DNA of 64,000 nt, from positions 4,757,885 through 4,821,884 of the forward strand of contig CM119267.1 in assembly GCA_051294375.1 (NCBI GenBank). Direction: 5' to 3'. The notes below the pieces were generated by a model, which saw only the letters and a list, made by a program, of their open reading frames with translations, was not told where the DNA came from and did no database searches. A program made the translations under genes and the position numbers. Positions 49,916 to 61,620 of the stretch are shown in pieces; positions within the stretch are counted from its first letter, which is position 1, and each line of letters begins with the position of its first letter. The DNA is from Paraspadella gotoi (Eukaryota > Chaetognatha).

Positions 49916-50944
49916 TAGAGGAGAAGTTAAGACAAAAGAAAAAAGAAAAATAAAAAAGGAAAAGGAAAAGAAAAAGGAATAAGTTAAAAAGGACAAACGA
50001 AATTCGTGTCTGACCCAAAATCCCTCGTGCCATTTTCGAGGTGGCAAAGGTGAAGGCCGGTCAAGTCGAACGAACTCTGGCGGTGAAAGTAAAGGGCTCA
50101 ATGAAGACAAGGCATAGGCCCAAGATGACATGGAAAAGGCAGAAATTAAGACAAGGCGAAAGCCCAAGATGACGTCGATCAAGTGGTAGGGATTGCAACG
50201 CGAAATAAGCCAAATCTGAATTGAATTAAAAGCTTGGAACAGGGAGAGTAAGACAAGAGAAGTCATAGGAAAATGATGATCTTTACTTTATTAGCCCATA
50301 GATATTATGTAATATATATAATATATTGTAAGTATATTAATTTCTTCGAAAATAAAACAAGCTAATAGAAAGGGGGCAACATGTATGACAAGGAAAAGTC
50401 AAGACAAAAACCAAAGTCATTCGGAGCCGTGAAATCGCGGAGTAGAAAAGTTATAACTGACCTCATCCGCTCTTTTGTAATCATTGTCGTCGTCGTCGTC
50501 GTCGTTTCCTCATCGTGGTTGTAATCGTTCTCTGTTTACTTCACTAGACTCGACATCTGATACCGTAGCCACTGGAGTCGAGAATCGAGATCGCCTGTTG
50601 TGTCCCTTGTCCTCGTAACACAAACAAACCCTCTCGGCGGATCCGTCTGTCGCAACGACGACGACGACGACGGCCAATAATTACTATAAACGACTGTCGA
50701 AGATTCAATTTCCATAAGCTGTTTCTGTTTAACTTTGTTTAACTTTAAACTTGGAGAATTCATTCCTAGAAAAACAGCAGATTCTGTCTTGTTGGGTATC
50801 AATTGATACTTTTAAAATAGAACCAGATGTGTACACAACGAATTGTTGTTAAAAATATAATCTTGTATCAGCGGTTTAAGCTCCTGCTTAGGATTAACCT
50901 CATTTCGATGAACTAATCCTAATCAGTCTGTTAAATTTTTATTT

Positions 50945-51430
50945 GTTACGAATAGTCTCTCGGTTGTTTGATGCCTCTTTTATTATTGAATTCGTATTTT
51001 TGTTTGCTTACGAAGTATCTGATTGATCAAGTATTTTTAAAAGTCGCTCTCTGATTGGTTAGTCCTTATGATTGTACCTTAACCAAAATATATAAAAGAG
51101 ATGTGTACCTAAAACTAACGAGGAATAGTTCACACAATGCACTCGTGACAGTCGTAAGCATTTTAAAATGATATTTTGTAATTTTATGGTTAAGCTTAAA
51201 GTTGACTATTTTTAATAAGTCTATTTTTTTTGTATTTATCTTTAGAAATAGTCTCTCTTCGACTTGCTTTATGTCTCCCTTCGACTTGCTTTATGTCTCC
51301 CTTCTACTTGCTTCACGTCTCACGCTCATGTTATGTCTACTACAATAAATATTTACTAAATTTACATTCTCTCGATTCTCTATAAATAAATAGCAAGTCA
51401 GAAAACACTAGCTCGCTCACGGCGTTACGG
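50945..51430 (+). mobile_element. LTR-like segment
   Basis: It opens TGTTACGAATAG, contains CTCTCTGATTGG at about 51045, TATATAAAAGAG near 51089, and AATAAA near 51342, and closes near CGGCGTTACGG. Terminal TGT(T)ACG...CGTTAC words and the promoter/poly(A) order resemble a retrotransposon LTR. Short 22-bp TTGCTTTATGTCTCCCTTC repeats lie at 51255-51310. No target duplication or second LTR was found. Confidence 0.35.
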
Positions 51431-51442
51431 TAAAATCCTCAA

Positions 51443-52200
51443 TAAGGCGTACGGTGAAAGTTAACATACGAACAATCTTCGAAAAGTCAATATATGACAC
51501 ACACATACCATCAGTGAACATTAATTGGTAAAAAACAATTAATTTTATGTTTTTAATTTTCGGCAGTGCGCGTAGTAAATAATTAATAGTAAGGTATTAG
51601 TACTATCCTTATAAAAATTGAAAAATTTCAAAATAAGGCTTTCTAATTTTGATTGCAGATATTGTAATTCTTGCGGTCAAAACGCTTATAAAAGAAATAG
51701 TTGATTAATTCATTTTTTAAAAATGTATTCTCGTTCATTATATTAAGGTGTACAGGAATACATATACAATGAATATACTACATAACAGTATAATATATTA
51801 AAAGATCGTAGAATTACAGTTTTAAATATAGCTTTTTTTTTAATCTGATCTCCTAACATATAATCCGAAGGAATTGTTTCATAAAAAGACGTATAATAAA
51901 GAAAAACTCATATTTCTCTATTAATCAACTTATTATGACTGATGCCAAAAATCAATGCAAAAAAAGTGAACCTTGAAAACTGTTCTGTAAATATTCTAAA
52001 GTTTACCTGATTAAGTAAAAGTACTAGTAGTCTACAATTATGAGAAAGAGCGAATAAACCAAATACGAATGCATAAGCATGATAAAAAATATTATATAAC
52101 AATTTATTTCGATAATAACCCATGAAATGATTTACATAATGCATAACGATGATATATGGTCAGTATTCGCACCACTTTTAAGAATTAATATTAAAGTTAA
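51443..52200. mobile_element. Palindromic MITE, noisy copy
   Basis: It starts TAAGGCGTACGGTGAAAGTT and follows the family for about 230 bases, with frequent extra bases, before fading out. No right end is recognisable. Confidence 0.5.
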
Positions 52201-53287
52201 CTTCACATGAATATGGTCCGATACAAGACAACTATACATCCTCGAGATATACAGATCATATAAATAAAAAAAATAATCAAACTAACAAAAGTACAAGATA
52301 AACAATCTACAGAAATAGAGTCTATGAATTAAAAAGTGCACAAACAATGCTGATTACTTTGTCTACATCTAAAGTTGTTTGTGACTGTAATTCGAAACGC
52401 TGATATGAATTTCGGACTATAAGCTCGACCTATATCATCCGCTGCTATAGCATAACGATAGCAGACGAGATAAACTAGCCTCATCTGTTATCATTGCCAT
52501 ACCTGATTCCGATTGATACGCTTCAAAGGCGGGCCGAGTCGATACGATCAAATAATAGATAAACTGTTACATATTTGCTGCCCCTGAATAAAACAAAAGA
52601 TCTTAACTCATAGAACGTCAAGAATATACTGCGTAAATATCAAAAATGTGGAGGAAGAAAGAGTAAGTGAACATGAAGAGAGAGAAGAGAAGGCAAAGGA
52701 AAGAGAACGATAGTAGTATTCCTTACCATTTCTGAAGCGGTCTTGTGGGCCGTTGCGTGAAACCCATCGTAAGTTAACTACGTGTAAAGTACAAAGTGTC
52801 ATATGTTTCGAAATTCGCGACATGAGCCTATACTCCCAGCAAACTATATGCAATAAAAAATAATAAGCGAAAAGCACGTAGTCAGATAGGTCGTCCAATA
52901 TCGAAGAGAAACCGTCGGATATGATATAACTCAAATAATGATCTAATGGACAAATTGCAAGAAGAAGAATTACTGTTGTATAACTGACGTATGCATTTCC
53001 AAGAGGAAAACAGTAGATGTCTGTTGGGAATTTGAGAGCCCCACGATATGCACATAGAGTGCGTAGCACGTATGGAAGAACATAAATTCTACATCATATA
53101 TGAAAGGTGAACAACATAGGTATTATAGAAACAAGTAGATGAGACGCTAATATATAGAGATATACATAGAAGTACACACCAGATAATATATCAGTCGGTG
53201 TACCTCGCTCTGGAGAGACAGATATACATTATAATTATACATAAAACTTAAGTATGGCAGATACTATATACCATCTCTCATTCCTCT
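52200..53287. other. Probably uncorrected sequence, no gene accepted
   Basis: Composition and texture differ from the rest: few homopolymers and many scattered dinucleotides. It ends at a 25-N gap. A 153-codon frame at 52608-53069 matches no family and is not accepted as a gene. Confidence 0.4.
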
Positions 53288-53579
53288 NNNNNNNNNNNNN
53301 NNNNNNNNNNNNTGTTCCATCGCTCAATCTTTTCATCACTCCACCCTAATGCCCACTGGCACTTTTTTCCATCGATGCCCCCTTGCTGCGGCTCCTGAAG
53401 CAGCGGACTAAAACACGCGTATAAAACTTGTGTTTTTAATGCTTCGTCGTTCTCACCGTCGCAACAGCTTCCTCCATCGTTCAAATTATCGTTGTCGTTT
53501 CTGTCTATCTCGATCCTGACGGATGAGTCACCAAGCCAGCCAGAATTTTTTTGTTGTAAAAGTAATGGAGGGAAAGACA

Positions 53580-53640
53580 ACCCTAATACCTAACATTAAT
53601 CCCTAACCCTAATCCCTAACCCTAATCTCTCGCCCCTAAA
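53580..53640. repeat. CCCTAA-like degenerate array
   Basis: CCCTAA words alternate with CCCTAAT variants, resembling an interstitial telomeric-type tract. Confidence 0.5.
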
Positions 53641-54681
53641 CTAACCTTATTCTTAACCAAAACCCGAAACAATTAATCCGTCATTCAAATTATTGTCGTT
53701 TTTGTCGATCCCGATCCTGACTTTGAGTCATCCAGCCAGAAGAGAGAGAGAGAGAGCGAGAGAGATTCGCTGCTCCGTCAGACGGTAAGGGGGAAACGAA
53801 GAGCATTTCGCTGAAAAATTACTGAATCGAATTTAAATAAGAAATAAAAGAAAGAAAAAACAAAAAGGGTTTATTTATTTTTTTTTTTATAAAAAAGAAT
53901 TTTTATTTAAAAAAAAATAACATAGTATCGATGTTTAAAATATTAAGTAAATAGTTTCATAAACTTGGGAATTGTGATGTTAGTTTTTCTGAGGGTAAGT
54001 TGAAGATCTGGCCCCGTTTCTTCTCAACATCTCTCTCCCCTCGATTCCATGAGGGGAAACCACCTCTGTGAGGATTGGTCAAGAAGAGAAGAAAAGGCAG
54101 AAAGCCAAAGAGTAGTAATATCAGAACAATGCGAGACAAGCTACTGATCAATCCGTTTTCCTGCGATGAGTATAGCAATATCGAGTACAATAATGCATAA
54201 ATAAAAAAAAAAATTGTTTATAGTTGAGCGGGACTGGACATGATATATTGCACCAAATAAGTGTTTCCCCTGGGGCATGTAACCCGCATATTTATTTCAG
54301 GAATAGAGACAATTCTCGCAATTATAATGGATGATCTTTTCGTTGTTGCGTAAAAAAACATTCAAAAATTCATCAGAGTCATACAGCGGAGCCTTTCCTT
54401 TATCCACAAAAATGAAAACTCCAAAATCATAATTTTCTCGCATCCTTATTGGCTGAAGGACGTGTACGCTGACACCTCTATTTTCAAGTTTTCTTATTAT
54501 ATTATTCTTTTTCTTTTTTTCTTTATATTATTTACAATTTGTCCCAATTGTGAATAAATAATCGTTGTTTTACAAACATAACCACTTTGTTTTCTCTAAG
54601 TTTTTTTCTTAATACTTTAACTTTTCAGATTATTATTCATATAATCGTGTACAATGTTATATTTCAAATTTAAAATATTTT

Positions 54682-54876
54682 ATTTAGGAGAAAACAAATT
54701 TTTTTATCGGGCAACGATATATTTAGCATTAAAATCGAAAATAGTTTGACTCTTGTTCGCGAGTCTTTATCAGCGATAAACGCAAAGGAAGACTCGCAAA
54801 ACAAGTCAAAACATTTCCGATTTTAAAGCTAAATAAATTATTGTTGCCCATTAAAAACTTTTGTTTTTGCCTAAAT
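54682..54876. repeat. 195-bp fold-back inverted repeat
   Basis: The left arm (…GGGCAACGATATATTTAG, TAAAATCGAAAATAGTTTGA, GCGAGTCTT) and the right arm are imperfect reverse complements around a loop near 54770-54790. It would fold into one long hairpin. It could be a small MITE or a hairpin RNA source. Confidence 0.65.
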
Positions 54877-55069
54877 TACAAAATAACGAAAAGAGAGAAA
54901 TAACCCAATGTAATTATTTTAATGAAAGTTGAAATGCAACTTGTACATTTAAACAGGAAAAACATGTAAAGTGCATTAAATAAGACAACAAACAATTCTT
55001 AAATTAATAACATTAACAATTAAAGAGTTGTTTAATTTAAATTATATAAAAAAAAACTAGCGCCAAAAA

Positions 55070-55710
55070 TTAAATTACAAGACAAGTTGGGCGAAATCTT
55101 TTTTCGTTTCTGCTTTTGGGAATTCCTCCCTCGATTCCAGCCGTGCATATAAAAATTGTCTCTCTTACCTCGGTTAAATCCCAAATAATGCGTTCGACCG
55201 ACTGGGTATGAGTCGGGAAAGGCGGAAGTTCCAATTTGTTTATGATTAAATCGTGCAAATCGGAAATCTTTAAGTCGCATGTGAGAATCGATTCATAGAT
55301 CGGAATATAATTCCAGTTTATCAACTCGGCAATGATCTTTGCATTGAAATTTAAAGGAGGCGAGACAAACTTTCGTACTGATTTGTCTCCCCAATCACTT
55401 CCTTGTTGGAGGTTAACAATTTTATTAACTGCAAATGCCCTCAAATTGGGATCGTCGTTGGAAAGAAGGCAAATAAGCAAATTTTCGGGGTGACCATTCC
55501 ATGACTTAATATAAGGGGAAACTAAATCTTTTGTTGCCTTGGGAAGGAGATGGAGTCGCTGGACTGGTAACGGGAGGTCGAGATTTAATAAAAAACCATG
55601 AAGAGTTATAGTAAGTGACCAAATAAAAAATCAGTTTATGCAAATTTGCTTTCACTTTTCTCTTAAACGAATATTTAAATAAAGATGGCCTAACCGACAA
55701 GCCAGCAGTA
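55070..55710 (-). pseudogene. Frameshifted C-terminal segment of an uncharacterised invertebrate protein family
   Basis: Two overlapping minus-strand frames form one homologous stretch. The first (about 55710-55565) reads ...KANLHKLIFYLVTYYNSSWF, then FIKSRPPV. The second (about 55575-55070) reads LPKATKDLVSPYIKSWNGHP, then ENLLICLLSNDD, and later FPTHTQSVERIIWDLTE, ending at TAA. From memory, proteins with the order ...Y.P.WF.IK..P..., ...HPENLL..ML.DD..., ...FP(C/S)HTQ.VER.V...TE are scattered in arthropod and cnidarian genomes with no known function, sometimes in many copies. The one-base frame change near 55570 is either real decay or an assembly error. An acceptor-like GGTTAG precedes 55697. 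Confidence 0.55.
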
Positions 55711-56409
55711 AGCCCCACCGAGAGAGAGCTTATGGGGCCCAGTTTTTAAAGTTTTTTGCAGGCTCAAATCTTTCCGCTCTTTGAATTGAATATCGTTGCA
55801 TAAGAAAGATATATTTTTGAATCCGAAGATAAATCAAGCAAAAGCCACCATCATCCATTAGTGGAATCTCTGGAACATCAGAAATAGGACTGAACTTATC
55901 CTTTCCATTCTATAGATTCTCGCACCTTTTGGTAGTCTATTTTCCCTATTGCGACCTATTGAAGGAGTTATCCTGTTTTGGGCCGTCAAAAAGCCTTTGA
56001 AAAAACATGGCCGCGAAGCCTAACTCGTTAGTGTCAGTCTTCAATGTTTTTCACAATTAAACAGATAGGGCCAGCCTAGATGTCACTTGCCGTGGAGTCA
56101 ACACCTCAATAACATTTAAGTCCATTGTAAGTGTCGTTATCTTCTAAATAATTTAATTATCACTCTTGGTCATCGGTACAGCTGCCTTTTCCTGTTGCAG
56201 CTGTGACAGCAAAACTATGGTGCTTCTTTTTTTTTATCGTCGTTTGCCTAAAGACGCCGTTATTTTCAATTACTTCTTAAAGTTTCAATTTTCTTTCCCT
56301 ATCGAAGCGTCAAGCGCCTTTTCACGTCTTCTTCTCAATTCGTTTTGCTTCTTTCCTCTCCGCAGTTTTGCGAGAATTTTTTTTTCTCCCGCCAAGATCT
56401 GCGCTGCAC

Positions 56410-57133
56410 TAAGGCGTAGTAAAATTTTAAAATTTAACTTTAATTAAAATTCTAAAAGTGTAGGAACGAACAACATCTAATACTATCATGAACATTTATA
56501 TATAAAAAAAATTTATAAATAAATTTTACAATTATACGCAGTAGGCCATATTAGTTACTAGTACTAATCCAATTAAATTGTTAAAATTTGTTAAAACAGT
56601 TTTTCTAAGATTTTTTTGTAGATTTGATCCGTCATAAAAAGTTGATAAAAAATATAACTCTTTTAAAAAAATTCCGATCTCACCTTAAGAGATTACAGAG
56701 ACGAGTCAAAAATAATTATGAGAAAAGCCTATTATTTTAAGGCTTGAAAACTTTAAATACTTTAATAATATATGATTATAAAATTATTTCAGTTTTTTAT
56801 AATTTAATCTTAACCCCACTTAATGGCAAAGAATTTTTAAAAATTTAATTTATATCTTTATTTGTAATACCAACTATTATGTTTCACGAAGAAGAACAAA
56901 TATGAACAAGAATAATTAGCAAGCTCAAAATTAACATAACTTTTGAAATTTTTCAATTTTATAAAAGAGACTACAGTAACTAAATTATAACATGCTAGCC
57001 TAATCACTGCCGAAATATTAAAAAACATAAAATTTTAAAAATTTTTTTTACAAATTAAATGTTCACTGTAGGTATGTGTTCATAATTACTTTTAGGAATT
57101 TTCTCTACGATAACTTTTGACAGCTACGCCTTA
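56410..57133. mobile_element. Palindromic MITE, copy 3, polymorphic insertion
   Basis: Ends TAAGGCGTAGTAAAATTT and AGCTACGCCTTA, with direct repeats GCGCTGCAC at 56401-56409 and 57134-57142. The corresponding place in copy B (about 60046-60060, GATGCGCTGACGGTCT) has one copy of the target and no element. Confidence 0.85.
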
Positions 57134-58541
57134 GCGCTGCACGGTCTGTTATGACACAGGAAGAGTTTCGTCGACTTTGGCATCACCATCCTAAAGCTCG
57201 ATCGCCCGCGGTCAAGCCGATCGCCTCGCGCACCGCTGCCATCGGGGCTACGCTTAAGGGCGTATTCGATGGAGGCCCTCCTTTTAATGTACTATTTATT
57301 TGGCTTTTGTTATACATGCCTTATTCCTTTCTAAATACTCAATCCCATAATAAACTTACCCGTTTTTAAGATTGATCCTAAGGTCTCATTACTGGGCATT
57401 GGCTCATTAGCTACATCCCAATTTTCTTATAAATGTGGCATCTTAGGAGGTCTGTTCTACGCGGCTTTTACCCAAAATCAACATCTAATTTTGTTAAAGG
57501 TCTTTAACCGACTATAACTCGAGTCCTTACAGAAAAAAAGGACTTTTTTGGTAGTTTGTTGTGATTGCTTTGATCATAAAGGATGGTGATTAATTTGCAT
57601 TTTATTTTTTATTAACAAAGTACTTTAATTAATCAAATTATTCAAAACCTTGTGGCATTTCCAAAACGTCCGGTATTTTGCCATTGAAACAATTACCCAC
57701 GGCCACAGCGAGGCCGCTACTAATTTCTTTCTCGCTTCGCGAGTAGGTCGGATTTCATAATCAAACAATTCTTGGCAGTCTGCAAACATTTCCATTGACC
57801 TGGAGGGCTACCCTCCTTGTCCGCGTCGTTGGACCTTACCGCATCGGAACCCAGTGCCCCCTCCCATTGCCCATTGACAGACCAATTTGCCAAATAGACT
57901 ATACAATGACCACAATTTATTTTATTAGTTAAAATACATTCATTATAAATTTTTACTCTTTTAAATATTGAATATGAATGTAAATAATTAGCGTGGCAAC
58001 AATATATATTTTGTCCTTTTTTAAAATCTTATTATGCTTTACGATTTTTTGATCAATATACTTTAGTTTACTTATGCTTTAACCGGACTTTATTAATCAT
58101 GTTAGGAATGACGTAATAGCAAATAAAAGGAGCAAAAAATTATATGAATTACATATAATTATGAGTACATTTGTACAAATGGCCAAAGAAATCATGCTAA
58201 CGCCAAATAATGATCGAAAGGTTTGAGCGTTGCTGTCGTTGGGCACCACGTGACTTTTATCTAGCCACAAAGTAGACTAGATTTGACCCCAAAGATAGTG
58301 TTCATCAGTTGATTTCAAAGTCTGGACTCTGTCTGCATGGCGAGTTTGGTACAACTTGAACTGTGAACTTGCTGTAGACTCACAGGAGATTTTCTCCAGG
58401 GGGACACTCCGCTAGGGTCTTGGAGCGTCAAAGAAAACATAGAAATGCGCCTCTACAGGTGAATATCTTTTTATAAAAAATTTTTATTTAAAAATTCTTT
58501 AATGTTATTCATCAGAAATACATTTAATTGTAAATACTTAC

Positions 58542-58969
58542 TTGAAGTAAAAAGATTTGCATAACTTGATTTAAACCTTTTTAACTGAAGCCAACAAAAG
58601 TTAGCTGTATCAATAAGGTAATCTTTGACGCATTGAGCCGCATTTGCTCCGCTGCCATCTTCCTCTTCTTCGTTTGCCAAAGTCATTCTACATCTTCATC
58701 AGTGGTTTTCATCCTCATTATTTTTTTCCATCCTCCTCACATAACTCTATGTCCAAACTTGTCAACGCCTAATTGGCAAATAAATCTTTGGTCATTTGAT
58801 CATCGTGTCGTTGTTGCTTCAAAGTTGATTGCACCGCGACCTACAGCTTTATTTTTATATGAAAAAGCCTGGCTTTTTGCATTATGATTTAAATAATTTG
58901 TTTTTACCTTTTGGATCAACAGAGGACTTTCGCAAATGTTTTTTTTGGCACAAACATAATTTGAGGCTT
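58542..58969 (-). pseudogene. Degraded duplicate of acidic-protein exons
   Basis: The counterparts of the exons at 62104-62164 and 61764-62049 are recognisable (58908-58969 and 58542-58840), with the same splice sites. Extra and missing bases break the frame, although the 3' part still reads EEEEDGSGANAAQ. This is probably an error-rich copy of the same locus rather than a second gene. Confidence 0.6.
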
Positions 58970-59942
58970 CTAAATTGTTTTGATTAAAAAAGGAAAGGCA
59001 AAAAAAAACCTCATTCTCTCATTTTTTCATTGTTAACTAAACACAAAGTTATTCTTGAAAATGTAATAATTAATGCAATAATTAAATAAGCCTCATATAA
59101 ACCTCTGACTGGTATGATACCATCTCGTGGAGGTCTGCATTGTTTGTCTTGAACAAAGGCTTTCTTTGCCAAAAGGACGCTTCCAAGACTTTCTTTTTTT
59201 CTCTTTGTCTGGGCATACTTAACAGCTTCACCTTAAGTGGTTATCGATAGAAGTTTGCAAGGACAAGTGGATAGGCTGAAGTCAGACAATTGTTCTACAA
59301 CCTTTGGCGGAGATCACCTTCCAGCCAAAATCGCGATTGTCAGGGAACTCCGGCGACGCAGCTATGTTCTTCATTAAAAATAAAAAAAACAAAAAAAAAA
59401 AAAAGGCCAACCAAAAGTAGCGAAAGACCATAAATTTATTAAAAAAATATAAAAAATAAGCTTAAAACAAACTTTTTGTGAACCAAAAAGCAAAAGAAAG
59501 TTGGCTAAAAGAAAAATTTATCGCCCAAATTTTTGAAAGAATGTTTTTTATACGGCTGTCTTTTTTACGCTTACTGCCACCACAAATTTTGTTCAATCTT
59601 ATCCCTTAAATGTTTTGAATTTTCAAAAACCATCTCGTACGTGTTTTGAATGACTAGGCAATAAAAGAAATATACTCGCAAAAATTTAGAACTTTTCAGG
59701 TTAACCAGTAGACGCAAGAACTTATTTTTGTAAAAAAAAAACCTTTTCTATCTATATCTCACTGATGATGCAGAAGAAAAAAAATGTGAAAACGCGTTTT
59801 TTATAAAGCGGACGAGCGTTAAGGCCGTGATATGAGAGAAAATATGTATTCATTAGTACTAATTACAAAATTAGAGGGCAATTAAAAAAACACCCAGTCC
59901 CCTTAAGTTTTATTTATAATTTTTCTATCTCTCTCTTTTTTT

Positions 59943-59967
59943 NNNNNNNNNNNNNNNNNNNNNNNNN
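59943..59967. other. 25-N assembly gap
   Basis: The sequence to its right restarts material already seen from 56310. Confidence 0.95.
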
Positions 59968-61216
59968 AGGCCTTTCACGTCTTCTCTCAATCGTTTTGCT
60001 TCTTTCTCTCCGCAGTTTTTGCGAATTTTTTTTTTCTCCCGCAAGATGCGCTGACGGTCTATGACACAGGAGAGGTCGTCGGACGTGACAATCCTAAGCG
60101 ATCGCNNNNNNNNNNNNNNNNNNNNNNNNNNNNNNNNNNNNNNNNNNNNNNNNNNNNNNNNNNNNNNNNNNNNNNNNNNNNNNNNNNNNNNNNNNNNNNN
60201 NNNNNNNNNNNNNNNNNNNNNNNNNNNNNNNNNNNNNNNNNNNNNNNNNNNNNNNNNNNNNNNNNNNNNNNNNNNNNNNNNNNNNNNNNNNNNNNNNNNN
60301 NNNNNNNNNNNNNNNNNNNNNNNNNNNNNNNNNNNNNNNNNNNNNNNNNNNNNNNNNNNNNNNNNNNNNNNNNNNNNNNNNNNNNNNNNNNNNNNNNNNN
60401 NNNNNNNNNNNNNNNNNNNNNNNNNNNNNNNNNNNNAATGTGATCTTAGAGTCTGTTCTACGGGCTTTACCAAATCACATCTAATTTTGTTAAAGGTCTT
60501 TAACCGATATAACTCGAGTCCTACAGAAAAAAAGACTTTTGGTAGTTGTTGTGATTGCTTTGATCATAAGGATGGTGATATTTGCATTTATTTTTATTAA
60601 CAAAGTACTTTAATAATAAATTATCAAACCTGTGGCATTTCCAAAACGTCGGTATTTTGCATGAAAAATACCCACGCACAGCGAGGCCGCTACTAATTTC
60701 TTTCTCGCTTCGCGAGTAGGGTCGGATTCATAATCAAACAATTTTGGCAGTTGCAACATTTCCATTTGACCTGGAGGCTACCTCCTTGTCCGCGTGTTGA
60801 CTACCGCATCGGAACCCAGTGCCCCCTCCCATTGCATTGACAGACCTATTGCCAAATGACTAAAATGACCACATTTATTTATTAGTTAAAATACATCATT
60901 ATAAATACTCTTTTAAATATGAATATGGAATGTTAAATAATTAGTGAACAATATATATTTATGTCCTAAAATTATATGCTTAGATTTTTTGATCATATAT
61001 TTATTTACTATGTTTAACCGGACTTTATTAATAATGTTAGGAATGACGTAATAGCAAATAAAAGGAGAAAAAAATTATATGAATTACATATAATTATGTA
61101 CATTGTACAATGGCAAAGAAATCATGCTAACGCAAATAAGATCGAAAGGTTTGAGCGTGTGTCCGTTGGACCACGTGCTTTTATAGCCACAAAGTCAATA
61201 GATTTGACCCCAAAGA

Positions 61217-61552
61217 TAGTTTCATCAGTGATTCAAAGTCTGACTCTGTCTCTGGAGTTGGTACAACTTGAACTGTGAACTTGCTGGAGACTCACAGGAG
61301 ATTTTCCAGGGAACTCGTAGGGTCTTGGAGGTCAAAGAAACATAGAAATGGCCTCTACAGGTTGATATTTTTTATAAAAATTTATTTAAAAATTCTTAAT
61401 GTTATTATCAGAATAATTAATTGTAAATACTTACTGAAGTAAAAAGATTTGATAACTTGATTAAACTTTTAACTGAGCCAACAAAAAGTTAGCTTGTATC
61501 AATAAGGAATCTTGACGCATTGAGCCGATTTGCTCCGCTGCCATCTTCCTCT
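61217..61552 (-). pseudogene. Partial tandem copy of acidic-protein last exons with a stop
   Basis: The last exon (ending ...CFFDLQDPTSSLENLL and TGA) and most of the preceding exon's 3' part are repeated, next to a 10-N gap at 61553-61562. Differences from the intact copy are substitutions rather than indels. One turns a CAA (in DTSQLF) into TAA, so this copy would stop early. It may be an allele, a tandem duplicate or a scaffold join artefact. Confidence 0.5.
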
Positions 61553-61620
61553 NNNNNNNNNNTCAAAGTCTGACTCTCTCTCTGGAGTTGGTACAACTTG
61601 CCTGTGAACTTGCTGGAGAC

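Larger units (their letters stand above)
56310..59935. repeat. Second duplicated locus, copy A
   Basis: Collinear with 59968-63075 apart from an inserted palindromic MITE. It differs from copy B by many single-base indels that break the exons seen in copy B. It ends at a 25-N gap. Confidence 0.8.

Noticed and set aside
52608-53069. 153-codon minus-strand frame
   Set aside because: No family resemblance, and it lies in a stretch that looks like uncorrected sequence.
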